64,000 bases of DNA. Source: Hybos culiciformis. Lineage: Eukaryota; Arthropoda; Insecta; Diptera; Hybotidae. The stretch is taken from contig OZ023274.1 of the NCBI GenBank assembly GCA_964007475.1, positions 186,001-250,000 of the forward strand. Direction: 5' to 3'. Positions 46,066-56,552 of the stretch are shown piece after piece. Position numbers and translations under genes: made by a program. Position 1 is the stretch's first letter; each line of letters opens with the position of its first letter. A model generated the notes under the pieces. That model was not told the origin of the DNA. It saw only the letters and a list, made by a program, of their open reading frames with translations, and ran no database searches.

Positions 46066-46313
46066 TGTTAAACGATTATTGCACTATAGATAAAATATAC
46101 CCCTCTATGATCGTATGACCGGCAAACAAAATACCCTCTTTCTCTGTATTGGTAGTAAATAACAAGTAGAAAGACTAACACTTAGAAAAAGAGAAAGGGA
46201 GAGAGGCCAGCAACTGTGGTTAGTGGAATGATTGTGTAAGCAGTCTACTCCAGGACACCGTAGGGTGCAGTTGTTGGTTTTTTCGCGGTATATTTAATTG
46301 AATTTATTTAACA
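46066..46313 (+). repeat. 3' LTR
   Basis: Same 248 bp as the 5' LTR. It is preceded by AGTAGGATGGCCGAA in place of a clean polypurine tract. Confidence 0.95.
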
Positions 46314-46317
46314 CATG

Positions 46318-47753
46318 TAATATATATGTTATATAATATAATATATAATAATAATAGTAATATAATGTATATATAATATAATATATAATAATAATAGTAA
46401 TATAATGTATAACAAAAAACAGCCTTATTATTTTGTACTTTTAATTGCACATTAAAAATGAGTATTATAAATTTATAATGAAATATATTTTATTTCCCAT
46501 CGCTTTTCTAAACCAATGCTTCCCTTCTTTTGTCTCCAAAAAAAGCCCCAAACTGTTGGTCTCAAATTTTCAAATTTTATAATGAAATTAAAAACTAGTA
46601 ATAAGTATATTAAATTTTGTATTCAGTAGAAAAGCCTAAGCTCTGTAATATTTTATAACATTATGTTTATGCAAATGAATTTCAAATAAATAAACAATTT
46701 TATATAAAAAAAAAAAAAACATTTGGCAGATAATTTGAAATTTTATTCCTATCATTAACTCTGCTTCCAAATTAATTAATAATTTGTCTTTCTTTTCTCC
46801 AGGCTATATTAATCAAACTAAAAATTATTTCCTAGCTCGCATTTGAATTTGGTACTGAATACACAAAACACGCAATTTTTTAAATTACCACACTGATGAT
46901 GATAGAAAAATTTACACACTTTTCATCACTGGAAATCTCTAAATTGTTGATGGAAAAGTAGTTTGTAAGTTTAGTAAATTCTTCTAAAATTAAAAAAAAA
47001 TTCTTTGTAAAATAAAATTTTAATTTTTCGTAATTTAAAAAAAAAAAAAATGAATTTTTTTAATTTAAAGAAAAAATGGAAAATAAAAATAATATTTTTT
47101 TTTTTAAATATTTTAATTTATTTTCTTTTTTGACAACCTACAATTTATTATTATTTTTTTTATATCGAAGCATTTTAAAGTATGATTTTTTCTGTAAATT
47201 TTCTGCAAATTGACAGGTTATACCTTTTTTTTTTGAAATACAATAAAACTATGTAGTAAATTTTCTAGGTTTGTGTCGAACCTATTTTCAAACCATGAAA
47301 AAAAAAATAAAAAAATTTATATGGCAAACCAAGTACCAAACACAGAACGAACCCATTTTTTTCCGCAAAACATGGAATTCTGTGTTTGTAACCTGAAGTG
47401 TAGCGAAGTTATGAAGTCAGATAGGTTTAGGTATCAAGTTAAATTTCCTTTTTCGAGGCAAATTAAAAGGAAATTCAAATAAAATAAAAATTATATTAAG
47501 TCTAAATGAATACATTCATCAGACTTGTTATTAATTAACTTTACGAAAGTTGATCCCATCTTTTGATTAAATTAATTTTGGTTTTTAATAATTAATGTTG
47601 CCACGACGACTGACGTGCGGATTAGCATTTTACACACAATAGGTGTCTAGACTCTCGAGATGATGTGTGATGATTAGAACAGTAAATTTTTTTCGGTACT
47701 TGGTTTTGTTCAGCCGTTTTAACGCCGGCTAGGCTGCTACATCAATTTTTATA
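46318..47753. other. AT-rich intergenic sequence
   Basis: No gene recognised. Two copies of TATAATATAATATATAATAA followed by TAGTAATATAATGTATA lie at 46330-46410. A less AT-rich stretch at 47590-47750 could be promoter sequence upstream of CHCHD7. Confidence 0.5.
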
Positions 47754-47761
47754 ACCGAATA

Positions 47762-48143
47762 CAGCGTTACCAACTTAGGAGTTTTCCCCCTAGATTTAGG
47801 GGTTTTTTTTGTTGACAGAGGGATTTTTAGGGGGTAATTTGTTTCAGGGGTTTTTTTAGGGGTATGATGTATGATCTTAAAAGCGAAGATTTAGATGACA
47901 TTTGTAATATTTTTGATTGCATTTCATAAGATACCTTATTTGCTAATTTTATTATAAATAAATAATTTTATTATTTATATAATTTACGATGTGCGTTATA
48001 TATTTTTCTTCAAGCATCTATTTGAAATCCTCATAGGTATATAAGTATAGCTGTTATAATATCTATAAAAAAAAATTTAGGGGTTTTTTAGGGGGAAATT
48101 TTATTTTTTTAGGGGGAAACATTTGAAAAGGTTGGTTACCCTG
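47762..48143. mobile_element. hAT-type MITE just upstream of CHCHD7
   Basis: Ends CAGCGTTACCAACTT and GGTTGGTTACCCTG, flanked by a perfect 8-bp duplication ACCGAATA (47754-47761, 48144-48151). The inner TTTAGGGGTTTTTT and TAGGGGGAAA motifs recur. Its right end is 125 bp before the CHCHD7 start codon, so it lies in or near the promoter. Confidence 0.88.
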
Positions 48144-48268
48144 ACCGAATAGCTAAAAAAAAATAACAAATTGGGACTTTGCAGAAGAAAAATAATTATT
48201 TTATTCATAATAAAAACAAAAATTTTTAAATATTTTTATTTATAAAATTATTTTTATTTTCAATAAAA

Positions 48269-48956
48269 ATGCCAAAAAATTATGATTCCGAAAAAAACAA
48301 TCCTTGTTTCAAAGTAGGTATACATTTTTGCTATTTTTTTCTTCTATATTCCAAATAAATAGATTCAGGGGGTTAATTTTATTTATTTTGTTATGTAAAT
48401 GACGCTATGATCTTACAAAAATATGTTTCGGTGAACGAAAACTTTAAAGTCGAATATGAAATTTCCAAAACTCCAAACGTACCTGCAATAAACTTCTAAG
48501 CTCGAACTAACAGACATAATAATTTATAGCCTGTTGATACAATCGCTCATTTGGTCCTATACAAACGAATACCAACAGTATCATTAACTAAGTTCTAAGT
48601 GAAGCGTTTCGCTGGACAAATTCGATAATTTAGTAGGTATAAAAATTTTATCTACTACATATTCTAATTGATGTTTTTTTTCCCCAGGAACAAGAATTAT
48701 CTTTTAAATGCCTTAACAAAAATAATTTTGATCGTAGTAAATGCGAAATATTTTTTGCTAATTATAACAACTGTAAAGAATTTTGGGTAAATAAGAAAAT
48801 GTAAGAAAAATTAATAAATTATTATTGTTTTTGAAATAATGTTTTTTTTAGAATAACATACGATTGGATCGAAGACGAAAAGGAATTGAGCCATATTTAC
48901 CAGATGTGAATGATAGGGTTCGAATTAAAGAGGAATATATGAAAACCAAATTATAA
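48269..48956 (+). CDS. CHCHD7: CHCHD7/COX23-like twin CX9C protein
   Basis: Three exons (48269-48313, 48688-48786, 48852-48956), GT-AG introns of 374 and 65 bp, all phase 0, 82 aa. The protein starts MPKNYDSEKNNPCFK. It has two CX9C motifs (C-FKEQELSFK-C and C-EIFFANYNN-C) forming the paired-disulfide helical hairpin of the CHCH fold, then CKEFWNNIRLDRRRKGIEPY, the conserved tail of CHCHD7. The length is close to human CHCHD7 (about 85 aa). Yeast Cox23 acts in the mitochondrial intermembrane space in cytochrome c oxidase copper assembly, and import is expected through the Mia40 pathway. It is tail to tail with DMAC2. Confidence 0.93.
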
Positions 48957-49931
48957 ATTAGAACCATATTATTAGATATATTATTGTTTTTTCTTTAATT
49001 AAATTATTAAAGTATTTTCATTGTACGTTAAATAGAAAACGAATGTAGAATTTTTTTTTCCATATCGTACAGTGTAAAAGAGACGCTATTAATGTTATTC
49101 GTTAGCGTCTTATGCTATTTTGATTAGTATCTTGACTTGATTGTGTGACAGAACAATCCATTTGTCAATGAGGGAGAAAATGAAAGAAGTTTTTGTTTGT
49201 TTTCTCAGATATATAGACAAAAACTAAGTATCAAATTTAATATTGTCACATGTTTTATATAAATTGAATTATGATAATATGTCTATATTATATTATGTCA
49301 TTACGCATATTATTACTTACTGTTTTAAAATCTATTATAATATTAAATGTTTTATAGTCAGTTTAGGATATATGGAAATTTGTTTCGATCGCGTTCGTCC
49401 ACTCTGATCTCATCAGTGGCTGATGAGTGGACGAACTAGCCAGACAAACTTCACTCCAAAATAATTATTACCACTTTACATATAATACTATATGTAAGAT
49501 TGATATGTGAGTTCAAAAAATTTTTTTCTTGTTACTTTTTATAAGAAACAATTTTTTTTTTTTTTTTATTTTATTTATTACCAATACTTTGTTTTGCCTT
49601 CCTATTGATGTTTTTCTACCTAAATAAATAGGTTAAAGTGAAAAACAACTTAGACTTATTAGGTCAACATAAGGAAGCAAAGTAGGCCTCTAGGTTTTTA
49701 AACTAAAAACTAGTAAAATATTTTGTTTAGGATATAGGATATATAGTCAAATAAAATTCCTGGTTTTTTATAATTATTAAAATGAAAATTATTCTTTTTA
49801 GTTCATAAATTTACGGTAACTTTATCAAAATTCTTTTGCTACAATATTTTGAACTATAACCAACTAACCTAAAGACCAAAATTTATATAATATAATTTTT
49901 TCACTAATTTTGTTGAAATAATGAAATTAAG
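48957..49931. other. Intergenic region between convergent CHCHD7 and DMAC2
   Basis: AT-rich 3' flanks. An imperfect inverted repeat, GTTCGTCCACTCTGATCTCA and ATGAGTGGACGAAC, lies at 49392-49436. No gene seen. Confidence 0.6.
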
Positions 49932-51032
49932 TTAAATTTCATGAATTTCTTTAGATGATTTTATGGTTAATTTTGACATTTCCGATTCCAACATAGCACA
50001 TGATAATTCCATTTCTTTCGAACTATTTGGATTATCTATAATTAATAATTTCAAATTTTCTAATCTATAAATACAACTTAATCCTCTATAAGTTATTGAA
50101 GTTCCAGTTAAATCCAAAACTTCTAAAAGTGGATTCTGTAATCCTGAAATTCTGTCTAAGCAAAAATCGTCAATTGTTTTACAATTACGAAGTGACCAAA
50201 ATTTTAGATTATGTAAAACTCTAACATTATCCAATCCTTCATAATATAATTCCATATTGTCACATTTAATTGCCTCAACTTTATACAAGGGATCATAAAA
50301 TTTTGGTAAAACATAGTCACCATTTTCATCTGCCTTGTGCCATTTTGGATCATCTAAGAATTTGATGGAGCCACCACGATGAATAAGAAAATGGGCAGTA
50401 GCCAAATCCGATCCTAAAAAAAAAAAATATTTTTAAATAAAAAAATTATAATTTAGTAGATAGGTATATAACCGACCCAAAATTCGATGACGATCCGGAA
50501 TAAATTGCTGCATAAAACGTTCTTGTTTTATTTGCCTTCGTTTCCACCATTTTTTTAATGCTGCTGGACTTAAATCAATGGGTTGTTGCATCATTGTTAT
50601 ATAATCCATATTTTGATCTAAGAAAAAAAAATCAGTATAAAAGGAATAGATATAGTGCGATCGAAAACGAAATTTGATATAACGCACCTTCATCTGAAAA
50701 TAATTTAAATTTTGAATTCCAATCACTTGAACGCTTTCCAACTTCATCTCGCCATTGTAAATTTGTCTTGGATTCTATAAAATATCAAAATTAAAAATAT
50801 ATTGAAGTTTCACGGTGCAGAATCGATGGACAACCACCTACTTGCCTATAAACTAGTTTTGCAGAACATACCTACCTTCAATTTCCATTTTAATCCGTTT
50901 TTTAGCTTCTGTTTCATTCATACCCATTTGTGATGAATTGATGGGAAATTTTTGAAATTTATTAGAATATTTTCTAAATAAATTATTCAAAAATTTAATT
51001 TGTTGATGACAATTCTTACAATTTAAAAACAT
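49932..51032 (-). CDS. DMAC2: DMAC2-like (ATP5SL) complex I assembly protein with leucine-rich repeats
   Basis: Four minus-strand exons: 51032-50876, 50774-50688, 50617-50477 and 50413-49932, with introns of 101, 70 and 63 bp and consistent phases, giving 288 aa. The N-terminus (MFLNCKNCHQQIKFLNNLFRKY) lacks acidic residues, compatible with mitochondrial import. The C-terminal half has FLIHRGGSIKFLDDPKW, VEAIKCDNMELYYEGLDNV, then leucine-rich repeats (LKFWSLRNCKTIDDFCLDRI, LLEVLDLTGTSITYRGL, LKLLIIDN). YEGLDN and the (D/C)DxCL pattern match DMAC2 better than ATP synthase factor B (ATP5S). The human protein helps assemble the distal membrane arm of complex I. The ortholog call rests on motif memory only. 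Confidence 0.85.
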
Positions 51033-51539
51033 TTTTTACTATTAAATTAATGCAATTTGGATTTGGCTCTATCTATGTGTTGCACAATATTGCAATTTCA
51101 GAACTATCAAAACATATTTAACCACTTTCTTTTTCTTTTACCAATTTTGTTTTCACAAATGAAATTTTTAAATCAAAAACGAAAACGATACTATGAACTA
51201 AAGAATAAACAATCTGCCAAATTCAATTATCTATTCAATTATTCAATTCCTTATATGTACATACTGTACTATCACAATGGATAGATGGAATTATTATTAA
51301 AAATTCATAAATGGACAAATAATAAGCAGACAGATGAAGTTAAAATGACATCCAGCAGAGATAACCCAGCAACATATCAATGACAGCTAGAGATACCATA
51401 TTCGATTTTTTTCTTATTTTCAACATTTTGCATTTTGAACAAAATTTCAAATTAGAAAATTTTGGGGAAATTTTTTTTTTGATTAATTCAAAAATTATTG
51501 ACTTTAAATTTCACTTTTAAAATCCAAAATTTAATTTTA
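51033..51539. other. Upstream flank of DMAC2
   Basis: Unique AT-rich sequence likely to hold the DMAC2 promoter. No motif confidently recognised. Confidence 0.4.
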
Positions 51540-52325
51540 GAGCCCGTTCCCAAACTGAGACTTTTTTAAATCGTAAAATATACCTTTTCTGCTAAAGAAA
51601 ATTGCTTTTTTTCAGAAATGGAAATAGGATTGACATTTAGAGCCCGTTCCCAAACTGAGATTATTTTAAATCGTAAAATATACCTTTTCTGCTAAAGAAA
51701 ATTCCTTTTTTTCAGAAATTGAAATAGGCTTGACATTTAATCTGTATCATCTGCAACGTCTGTTTCAATTTTTTGTTTTTTTTTTTTAAATGAGGTGCTC
51801 TAAAAAGTACACCTATAAACTGAGTTTGTTATGGGAAATTTAAAATTTCCCTTTGCAGATTTTTAAAATATAAAATATCATTTCGGAACGATTTTTACGT
51901 CAAAAAATCTTGATTTGTAAAATAATTATAAATAACAGCTGTAAAATCGTGTCGTTCCAAAACTAGAAATTCTAGAAACTAAAATAATTTCTCAGTTTCT
52001 AAAAAAGTTTCAGTTTGGGAACGGGCTCTTAATCTGTATCATCTGCAACGTCTGCTTAAATTTTCAATTTTTTGTTTTTTTTAAAAATGAGGTGCACTAA
52101 AAAGTACACCTATAAACTGAGTTTGTTATGGGAATTTAAAATTTCCCTTTGCAGATTTTTAAAATATAAAATATCATTTCGGAACGATTTTTACGTCAAA
52201 AAATCTTGATTTGTAAAATAATTGTAAAATAACAGCTGTAAAATCATGTCGTTCCAAAACTAGAAATTCTAGAAACTAAAATAATTTCTCAGTTTCTAAA
52301 AAAGTTTCAGTTTGGGAACGGGCTC
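51540..52325. mobile_element. PIF/Harbinger-like MITE (GAGCCCGTTCC ends) containing a copy of itself
   Basis: Ends GAGCCCGTTCCCAAACTGA and TTTGGGAACGGGCTC, flanked by TTA (51537-51539, 52326-52328). Another member (51640-52028) is inserted inside it with its own TTA on both sides. The sequence order is therefore left end, left end, right end, right end. The 3-bp TTA duplication fits PIF/Harbinger-type MITEs. Palindromic core GGGAAATTTAAAATTTCCC. Confidence 0.85.
51640..52028. mobile_element. Inner copy of the GAGCCCGTTCC MITE (self-insertion)
   Basis: 389 bp from GAGCCCGTTCC to GGAACGGGCTC, with TTA at 51637-51639 and 52029-52031. Removing it plus one TTA gives a single element of about 394 bp very similar to the inner copy, proving insertion of one family member into another. 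Confidence 0.85.
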
Positions 52326-52495
52326 TTAATTGACTGTTTTGACAACCCATTTATTTACATTTTTTATATCCATAAGTATGCCTTTTTTCGCCATTGGATT
52401 GGAGGTACTATTTGGATATTTAACTAAGTAAGACTGTTTTTATTTACATTTTTTCTATCCATAAGTGGATTTGGAGATTTAAATAAGTGAATAAG

Positions 52496-52770
52496 TCCGC
52501 GAAGTTTTCCATACAAATTTAATCGCGGACAAATGTCATTTTGCAAAATGTCATTTGTCTGCGATTACTTTTTATCGTGGACAAATGAAATTTTGCAAAA
52601 TGTCATTTGTCTGCCATTACTTTTTATCGTGGACAAATTACATTTTGCAAAATGACATTTGTCTGCGGCGGACAAAAGTCATTTTGAATCGCGGACAAAT
52701 GTCACTTTGATGTCCGCGATACAAAAACAAATCGCGGACAAATGTCCCGCGGACAAATGTCCAACCCCCA
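52496..52770. repeat. Palindromic tandem repeat of GCGGACAAATGTCATTTTG
   Basis: Three units of about 59 bp, each itself palindromic (GACAAATGTCATTTTGCAAA, then ATGTCATTTGTCTGCGAT), followed by single GCGGACAAATGTC motifs in both orientations up to GGACAAATGTCCAACCCCC. The structure fits another fold-back element. Boundaries not resolved. Confidence 0.75.
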
Positions 52771-53336
52771 TAACAAACCGCTTTTATTATTGTTGTTTGC
52801 GCTTTCAAGAGCTTACTTTTTTCTTTGGCAGCCAAAAATTTTCTTTTGACAGAAAAAAATCAACACTGAATTTTTTTAAACATGATTTTTCATCATGATT
52901 ATTTCTTGATTTTTTTTCACACAAAATTTCGCACATACATTCAAAAAAAATCATGATTTTTTTTCAGCAAGTGTAACCCCCAGGTTAAAAATACAATAAT
53001 AATTTTCAGAAACTATAAAATTCAAATTATAACATAAATTTTATTTACGCGCCTAGAAAAAAAAAGACGTAAACTATAAAAAAAGATGAACTAGTTCATC
53101 TTTTTTTTTTTTGCTATAAAAAAAGATTACAAAAAAAGACACCAAAAAAAAAAAAGATTACTCTGTTCGTACTGCTCTAACTTATTAGTTTTTGTATCTT
53201 CTGTCCTGTTTTGGGATCTTTTTTTTTGCCATTTTTAGCCATTGTGTAAATCAAGCTTTAATTTTAAGGAAATTCTTACAAAAAAAAATTAAAAAAAGTT
53301 CTTTCAATCTGGCAGTCCTATTAAAATAATAATAAA
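52771..53336. other. Spacer between MITEs
   Basis: No gene. A small palindrome, AAAGATGAACTAGTTCATCTTT, lies at 53085-53106. The last nine bases, AATAATAAA (53328-53336), are the target duplication of the next element. Confidence 0.5.
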
Positions 53337-54053
53337 GGGAGTGGCTACAGTTACGGCAACCGTAACTTATTTTTTTTTTTAACAGTTACGGTTAACGTAA
53401 CTTATTTTTTTTTAACAGTTACGTTATTTTTTTTTTTTAAAGTTACGGCAACCGTAACTTTTAGGTAATGCTTAAAGTTACGGCAATTTTTTATTTTTTT
53501 TTTTTTTGAAAAAAAAAAAAATTTATTTAATTTTATTTTTTTTCTTTTTTTCTTTTTTTTTTGTCTTAACCCTTTCTTCGGGATTCGAACCTCGTTCTTT
53601 AGCATTTCATTCTACCACTCTACCTCTTGGCTACAGTATTAAAATAATAAACGTGTACAAAATAGAAAATATAAATTATGTGTAAATGTGAAAGTTATTG
53701 ACAAGTAAAAACTTTACATCGTCATACAAAAAATGCAAGAATAGTAAAACCTTACATAGTTATACAAAAATACAAAAAAAAGAATTAAAAGCGCGAAGCG
53801 CCAAGGCAAAATAAAAAAAAAAAAAGAAGCCCTAGGGGGTTTGGGGGAGGCGGCGGCCGTCCCCCATTCAGCATAACAACTTTTTATTTAAAAAAAAAGT
53901 CATAATGCTCAAAAAAAACTTTGCCGTAATCACTAAAAAAAAAAAAAAAGTTACGTCCGCCGTAACTTTAGTCAATTTTCAACAGGATTACGGTTGCCGT
54001 AACTCTCAAAAAAAAAAAAAAGAGTTACGTTTGCCGTAACTGTAGACGCTCCC
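53337..54053. mobile_element. Fold-back-type element (CAGTTACGGCAACCGTAAC arms) with a tRNA-like module
   Basis: The ends GGGAGTGGCTACAGTTACGG and CCGTAACTGTAGACGCTCCC are inverted with few mismatches, and the subterminal regions repeat GTTACGGCAACCGTAAC. It is flanked by a perfect 9-bp duplication AATAATAAA (53328-53336, 54054-54062), as in MULE-type elements. The interior carries a tRNA-like module (53567-53640, minus) plus a neighbouring AAAATAGAAAATATAAATT stretch, both also present in the unrelated element at 14354-15799. No coding capacity. It lies 148 bp upstream of VPS26C. Confidence 0.9.
53567..53640 (-). pseudogene. tRNA-like module (third copy)
   Basis: Minus-strand sequence with a perfect B box GGTTCGAATCC and an A-box-like TAGCCAAGAGG (one consensus mismatch), sharing AATGCTAA...GAATCCCGAAGA with the copy at 14961-15034. 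The acceptor-stem ends pair poorly, so it is a degenerate tRNA-derived sequence. Confidence 0.7.
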
Positions 54054-54201
54054 AATAATAAAATAAAGCCTGAGAAAAAAACTGGACCCATCAATCATTC
54101 ATCATCATAACCATAAGTGCTAAAGCTAAATTTATTTATACCAGATCGGAATAAATTCCAATTTTGTTTTTGATCGAAATTTATAAAAATAATTTGCAGA
54201 T

Positions 54202-55906
54202 ATGAGCGGAATTTCATTGGAAATAAAATTGCAGCGATTAAATAAAATTTATTATGAAGGAGTAAGTTTTCCTGATTTCAAGAATATACCTACCGTACCG
54301 TGACCTAGGAAGGTAGTCCCTACCTATTTTTATGTTAAATACTATTCAAGAAAGTAGATAGGTAGGTATATAAGGAAGGAAACCGTTTGTCAAAGATATT
54401 ATTGTGTACCTACATAGGTTCATAAAAAAAAAACTTCTACAAACAAAATACCTACCTAAATACCTATAGGTAGGTACCTACTTTTTATATATTTAAGTTC
54501 CGTCCTAAAGCCTTTTAAACTATATTGACGGCAACAACTTTCAAATAACGCATAAACTGACAAAATAAGTCACAAAAGACTTCTCATATATTTACAAAGG
54601 ATTTGGCTGGTATATAACTTTATGATTTCTTGACTCATAATCCTGCATCATAAATTTCAGATTAGACAACTTTCCAAGTAATTACCTATCTATTGGAATG
54701 ATTGTAGATTTCACAAAATAGGAAACCCCAAACTTATTCATTAAAGCCTTCTGTAAATGTCACTCAAACTCTTAAAAAAATTTAATCAACTTTTCTATAA
54801 CGAAAGGAATTATTAACTGGTGTTGTTGAAATTAATTGCCCAATCGAAACAAAACATGAAGGAATTTATTTATTATTGGATGGTATATGCAATTTAAAAT
54901 TGAGTAACAAAAATACAGGAATTTTTGAAAGTTTTTATAATTCTGTTAAACCAATTCAATTATTGAATTCAATGTTAGAATTAAACTCACCGGGAAAATT
55001 AACACAAGGTTTATCAAAATTTTATTTTGAATATCCATTGATATGTTCAAAGGAACCAAAAATTTTATACGAATCATATCACGGGGTGTTTGTTCGAATT
55101 GATTATCAATTAAAATGTGATTTAAAAAGAAATTTTCTTGCTAAGAGTATACAAAAAGTTCAACAATTTGTCATACAATATAAACCGATAAAAGATCTTT
55201 TAACAATAAATATTAATAGAAAGTCGTCATCAGAAATCAATTTTACTATTAGCCCAGAAACATTGCAGAAATCAATTAAAGAACGTATTTCAATTCCAAG
55301 ATTTTTAATAACAGGAAAATTTGATCAAACAGAATGTTGTCTAATGAAGCCATTTACCGGTCATGTAAATATCATTACAAGATTATGTTTAAATAAGTTT
55401 CTATTTGTTAAATTATACTTTTTAAGCTAACAATTCAACATACAGAAGTTCCAATAAAATCAATTGAATTACAATTGATTCGAATTGAGACATGTGGTTC
55501 AGCTGAAGGTTTCAGTCGTGATGCCAGTGAAATTCAAAATATTCAAATAGTTGATGGTAATATATGTCCAAAATTACAAATACCAATATTTATGATTTTC
55601 CCAAGGCTATTCACTTGTCCAACATTGATAGCAAAAAATTTTAAAATAGGTATGAAAAATATTTTATTTTCTAATTAAACTTGATTTAAGTTTTAGAAAC
55701 ATAATTTTCCATCAGAACTTAGCTACTTCATAAGTAATATTAATATTACAAATATTTATTAATATAATATTTTTGTTATCTTTTTAGAATTTGAAATTAA
55801 TTTATGTGTTAATTTAGATGATTATGTTGTAACAGAAAATTTTCAAATATCATTAAAAAGAACATTGGCTGCCCCTGATTTGAAACATGTATTGAGAGAA
55901 TTTTGA
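54202..55906 (+). CDS. VPS26C: VPS26C (DSCR3-like) retriever/Commander subunit
   Basis: Four exons: 54202-54261, 54807-55364, 55427-55649 and 55788-55906, with matching phases, giving 319 aa (human about 297). Diagnostic stretches include FESFYNSVKPIQLLNSMLEL, ILYESYHGVFVRIDYQLKCD, PETLQKSIKERISIPRFLI, IRIETCGSAEGFSRDASEIQ, NIQIVDGNICPKL and IFMIFPRLFTCPTL. All match the arrestin-like Vps26 fold of DSCR3/VPS26C rather than canonical VPS26A/B. In animals it joins VPS35L and VPS29 in retriever, recycling cargo from endosomes. Intron 1 (545 bp) is full of CCTACCTA/TAGGTAGG words. AATAAA follows at 55938. It converges on CDK11. Confidence 0.95.
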
Positions 55907-56552
55907 AAAAACATTTTAATGTTAGCTAAATGTTAAAAATAAATCTTTTAATATTAAAAAAAAAAACCATACAAATTTTTTGTTCCTAGATTTGATTAAA
56001 TTCAAACGAGAGGTTGAACTAAGCCACATATATAAATGCGCCGTTTGTTTGATAATTTATGGTTATCCAAGATAAATGCTCTCGTTGTAGGAACGAAAAT
56101 AGCTAGTAATATTTTAATTTAAATCAATTACTTTTCACTCCTTGAAAAATAAGGTATATTAAAATATTAAATTCTACGTTCGTTCAAGGATTTCACCCTA
56201 CATATTTCTTCATGAAACTAACGCTTTTGAAGCTTTATTGCTTTTAAATAATATTAAGTATAATAAATGAAGAATCTTTTCAAATCAGGTTAAGAAGTTC
56301 ATCATCAAACTTTTAACTGCTTCTTTTTGAATTAATGTCAAATACTTTGTTCAAAAATCAATTTTATTTTAATTTAATACAAGATTTCTCAAATATACAT
56401 TTATTTACAAAATATTAATTATGTGTTAAATAATTAAGATGTAGGAAATTAAACTATAATTCTGAATATTAATGATAAATGACATTTTTGATCTTACAAT
56501 GTTCATAAAATTAAACTAACAAAAAAACAAATAATAAAATCAGTTTTTTCAA
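55907..56552. other. Intergenic region between convergent VPS26C and CDK11
   Basis: AT-rich 3' flanks, with a candidate poly(A) signal AATAAA at 55938-55943 for VPS26C. No gene seen. Confidence 0.6.

Larger units (their letters stand above)
40074..46313 (+). mobile_element. Ty3/gypsy LTR retrotransposon, near intact and young
   Basis: Two 248-bp LTRs (40074-40321, 46066-46313) look identical base for base and are flanked by the 4-bp duplication CATG (40070-40073, 46314-46317). The order is gag, protease, RT, RNase H, integrase, the Ty3/gypsy order, with no env. Coding is broken only by a frame change in a T-run near 42055 and a TGA at 42256. The 3' untranslated part holds a direct repeat of about 110 bp (45522 and 45732) separated by (TG)n/(TA)n. 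Identity of the LTRs implies a very recent insertion. Confidence 0.95.

Noticed and set aside
47273..47482. 69-codon open frame
   Set aside because: No recognised domain, no splice context, AT-rich low-complexity composition.
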